Made by a program: the position numbers and the translations under genes. From contig JAPNXP010000008.1 of assembly GCA_028753945.1 (NCBI GenBank), positions 248,001 to 312,000 on the forward strand: a stretch of DNA of 64,000 nucleotides, in the 5' to 3' direction. The notes under the pieces were generated by a model. It saw nothing but the letters and a program-made list of their open reading frames with translations, did no database searches and had not been told where the DNA came from. This document shows positions 63,111 through 64,000 of this stretch, in pieces. Every line of letters starts with the position of its first letter. Positions within the stretch are counted from its first letter, which is position 1. This stretch comes from Hexactinellida sp. DTS-2022 (Eukaryota; Porifera; Hexactinellida).

Positions 63111-63369
63111 TATAGATATATTTCCCTGCATTTATTTTTTGTGTATTAAGTTACTATTAAGTATTAACCATAACAAATAGTTGAGCTTATTAAAGAATAT
63201 ATTATTTCCTTCTATGGATAATGTCGATATTCTAACTGAGAATATTCATTATAAGAAAACAGATTAGGTTTCATTACGTGCTAAATAGGCTGATATTATA
63301 GTATATCAACTTTAAATATATTAATTTTATATTTCAGAAAACTATCTCTGAATTATCCTAATTTAACTA
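63111..63369. promoter_or_regulatory. 5' leader of member g
   Basis: Matches the leaders of a, b and c (AAACAGATTAGGTTTCA, TTATATTTCAG) up to the acceptor, then the d/e type after it (AACTATCTCTGAATTATCCT), showing recombination between the two leader types at the splice site. Confidence 0.6.
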
Positions 63370-64000
63370 ATGGCTACTGTTAATCCTTTGAGAGAAGATA
63401 ACTACGAGTTAGAATTACATCGAATGGGAGAAAATATTAGAAATAAATTTGTTGAATTAAATGATTGCTTGAAAGCTAGAGAAAGTGAGCTGTTGAGAGA
63501 GTTGGATAATATTCTAGCTTCTTATCTCTCTTATAGAAGCGAATTGGAGAAAGTAAATGAAAAGAAAAGAGATCTTGAAACTTTGAAAACGTTTCATCAT
63601 AATCAACTTTCAACTTCTGCAAATAAGTCTAATCTTGAAAACATTATTTACCAACTGAATACCGAAATTTATTCAATTGAAACATTGAAAGAACCCAAAA
63701 TGTTTCGTTTTCAGTGTGACAGCAACAAAATGTTAGCTGAATTGAACAAATTGGGTAGGTTGGTAGAGAAAGGAGTAAGTGAAATTGGCTATAAAAGTAA
63801 GAAAATACCTTTTTTAAGTGTTTGTGAGAAAGGAAAGGGAATGGCACAACTTGCATGGCCACGCGATGTAGCTGTTGATAATAAAACAGGAAATATTTTC
63901 ATTACAGATCAACACAATAACTGTGTGAAAATATTTGATAGTACTGGTAATTATTTGTTCAAATTTGGTGACATTGAAGTAGAAGGAAATATGTACTTAC
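63370..64000 (+). CDS. Coiled-coil NHL-repeat protein, member g (3' partial)
   Basis: The frame is open from ATG 63370 to the window end (210 codons). MATVNPLREDNYELEL start and RESELLRELDNILASYLSYR helix are as in the others. The next segment (KRDLETLKTFHHNQLSTSAN, YQLNTEIYSIETLKEPKMFR) is the most divergent in the family, then SVCEKGKGMAQLAWPRDVAV opens the NHL repeats. Confidence 0.85.
   Translation, partial: MATVNPLREDNYELELHRMGENIRNKFVELNDCLKARESELLRELDNILASYLSYRSELEKVNEKKRDLETLKTFHHNQLSTSANKSNLENIIYQLNTEIYSIETLKEPKMFRFQCDSNKMLAELNKLGRLVEKGVSEIGYKSKKIPFLSVCEKGKGMAQLAWPRDVAVDNKTGNIFITDQHNNCVKIFDSTGNYLFKFGDIEVEGNMYL

Overview
The window is AT-rich animal nuclear DNA: genes have GT-AG introns and the proteins are typical of metazoans. 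The NHL-repeat family, the very large GTPases, the short introns and the many small hairpin transposons suggest a sponge, possibly a glass sponge (inference; no search was run). UGA is an ordinary stop codon in several genes here (YJU2, ARMH3, NDUFB9, one large GTPase, two NHL genes), which matters for the main finding. All exon boundaries were predicted by hand.

The main finding is a pair of inverted genes at 3091-3345 (-) and 6106-6351 (+). Each encodes a selenoprotein W-like protein whose redox loop holds five in-frame UGA codons within seven codons. The frame is the same before and after the cluster. A 9-bp hairpin follows the last UGA by a few bases, and its outer base pair covaries between copies. 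Both 3' UTRs hold a good SECIS candidate. I read them as multi-selenocysteine SelW proteins.

Layout. 1-2264: last exons of a CPT1-like carnitine acyltransferase. 2265-8250: the SelW pair in a field of miniature transposons. 8279-17822: SMU1 in seven exons, with an intronless NHL-type gene nested on the opposite strand of its long intron 4. 18590-20077: two divergent NDUFA4 paralogues. 20518-21471: YJU2. 23032-33898: two tandem intronless very large GTPases (VLIG/GVIN type). 35461-38706: ARMH3. 39044-40337 (-): PSMD10, head-to-head with TBC1D31 (40616-43756), followed by NDUFB9 (44103-44492).

45366-64000 is an expanding tandem family of coiled-coil/NHL-repeat genes: four intact, one with a single nonsense codon, two decayed, and one cut by the window edge. 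Between them lie transposons, a retroelement reverse-transcriptase fragment, and a GC-rich island with a CDC27 N-terminal fragment and a possible MDM1-like fragment.

Functionally the left part mixes housekeeping genes (splicing, respiratory chain, proteasome, Golgi/centrosome) with the selenoprotein pair. The VLIG and NHL clusters look like fast-evolving lineage-specific families kept similar by gene conversion.
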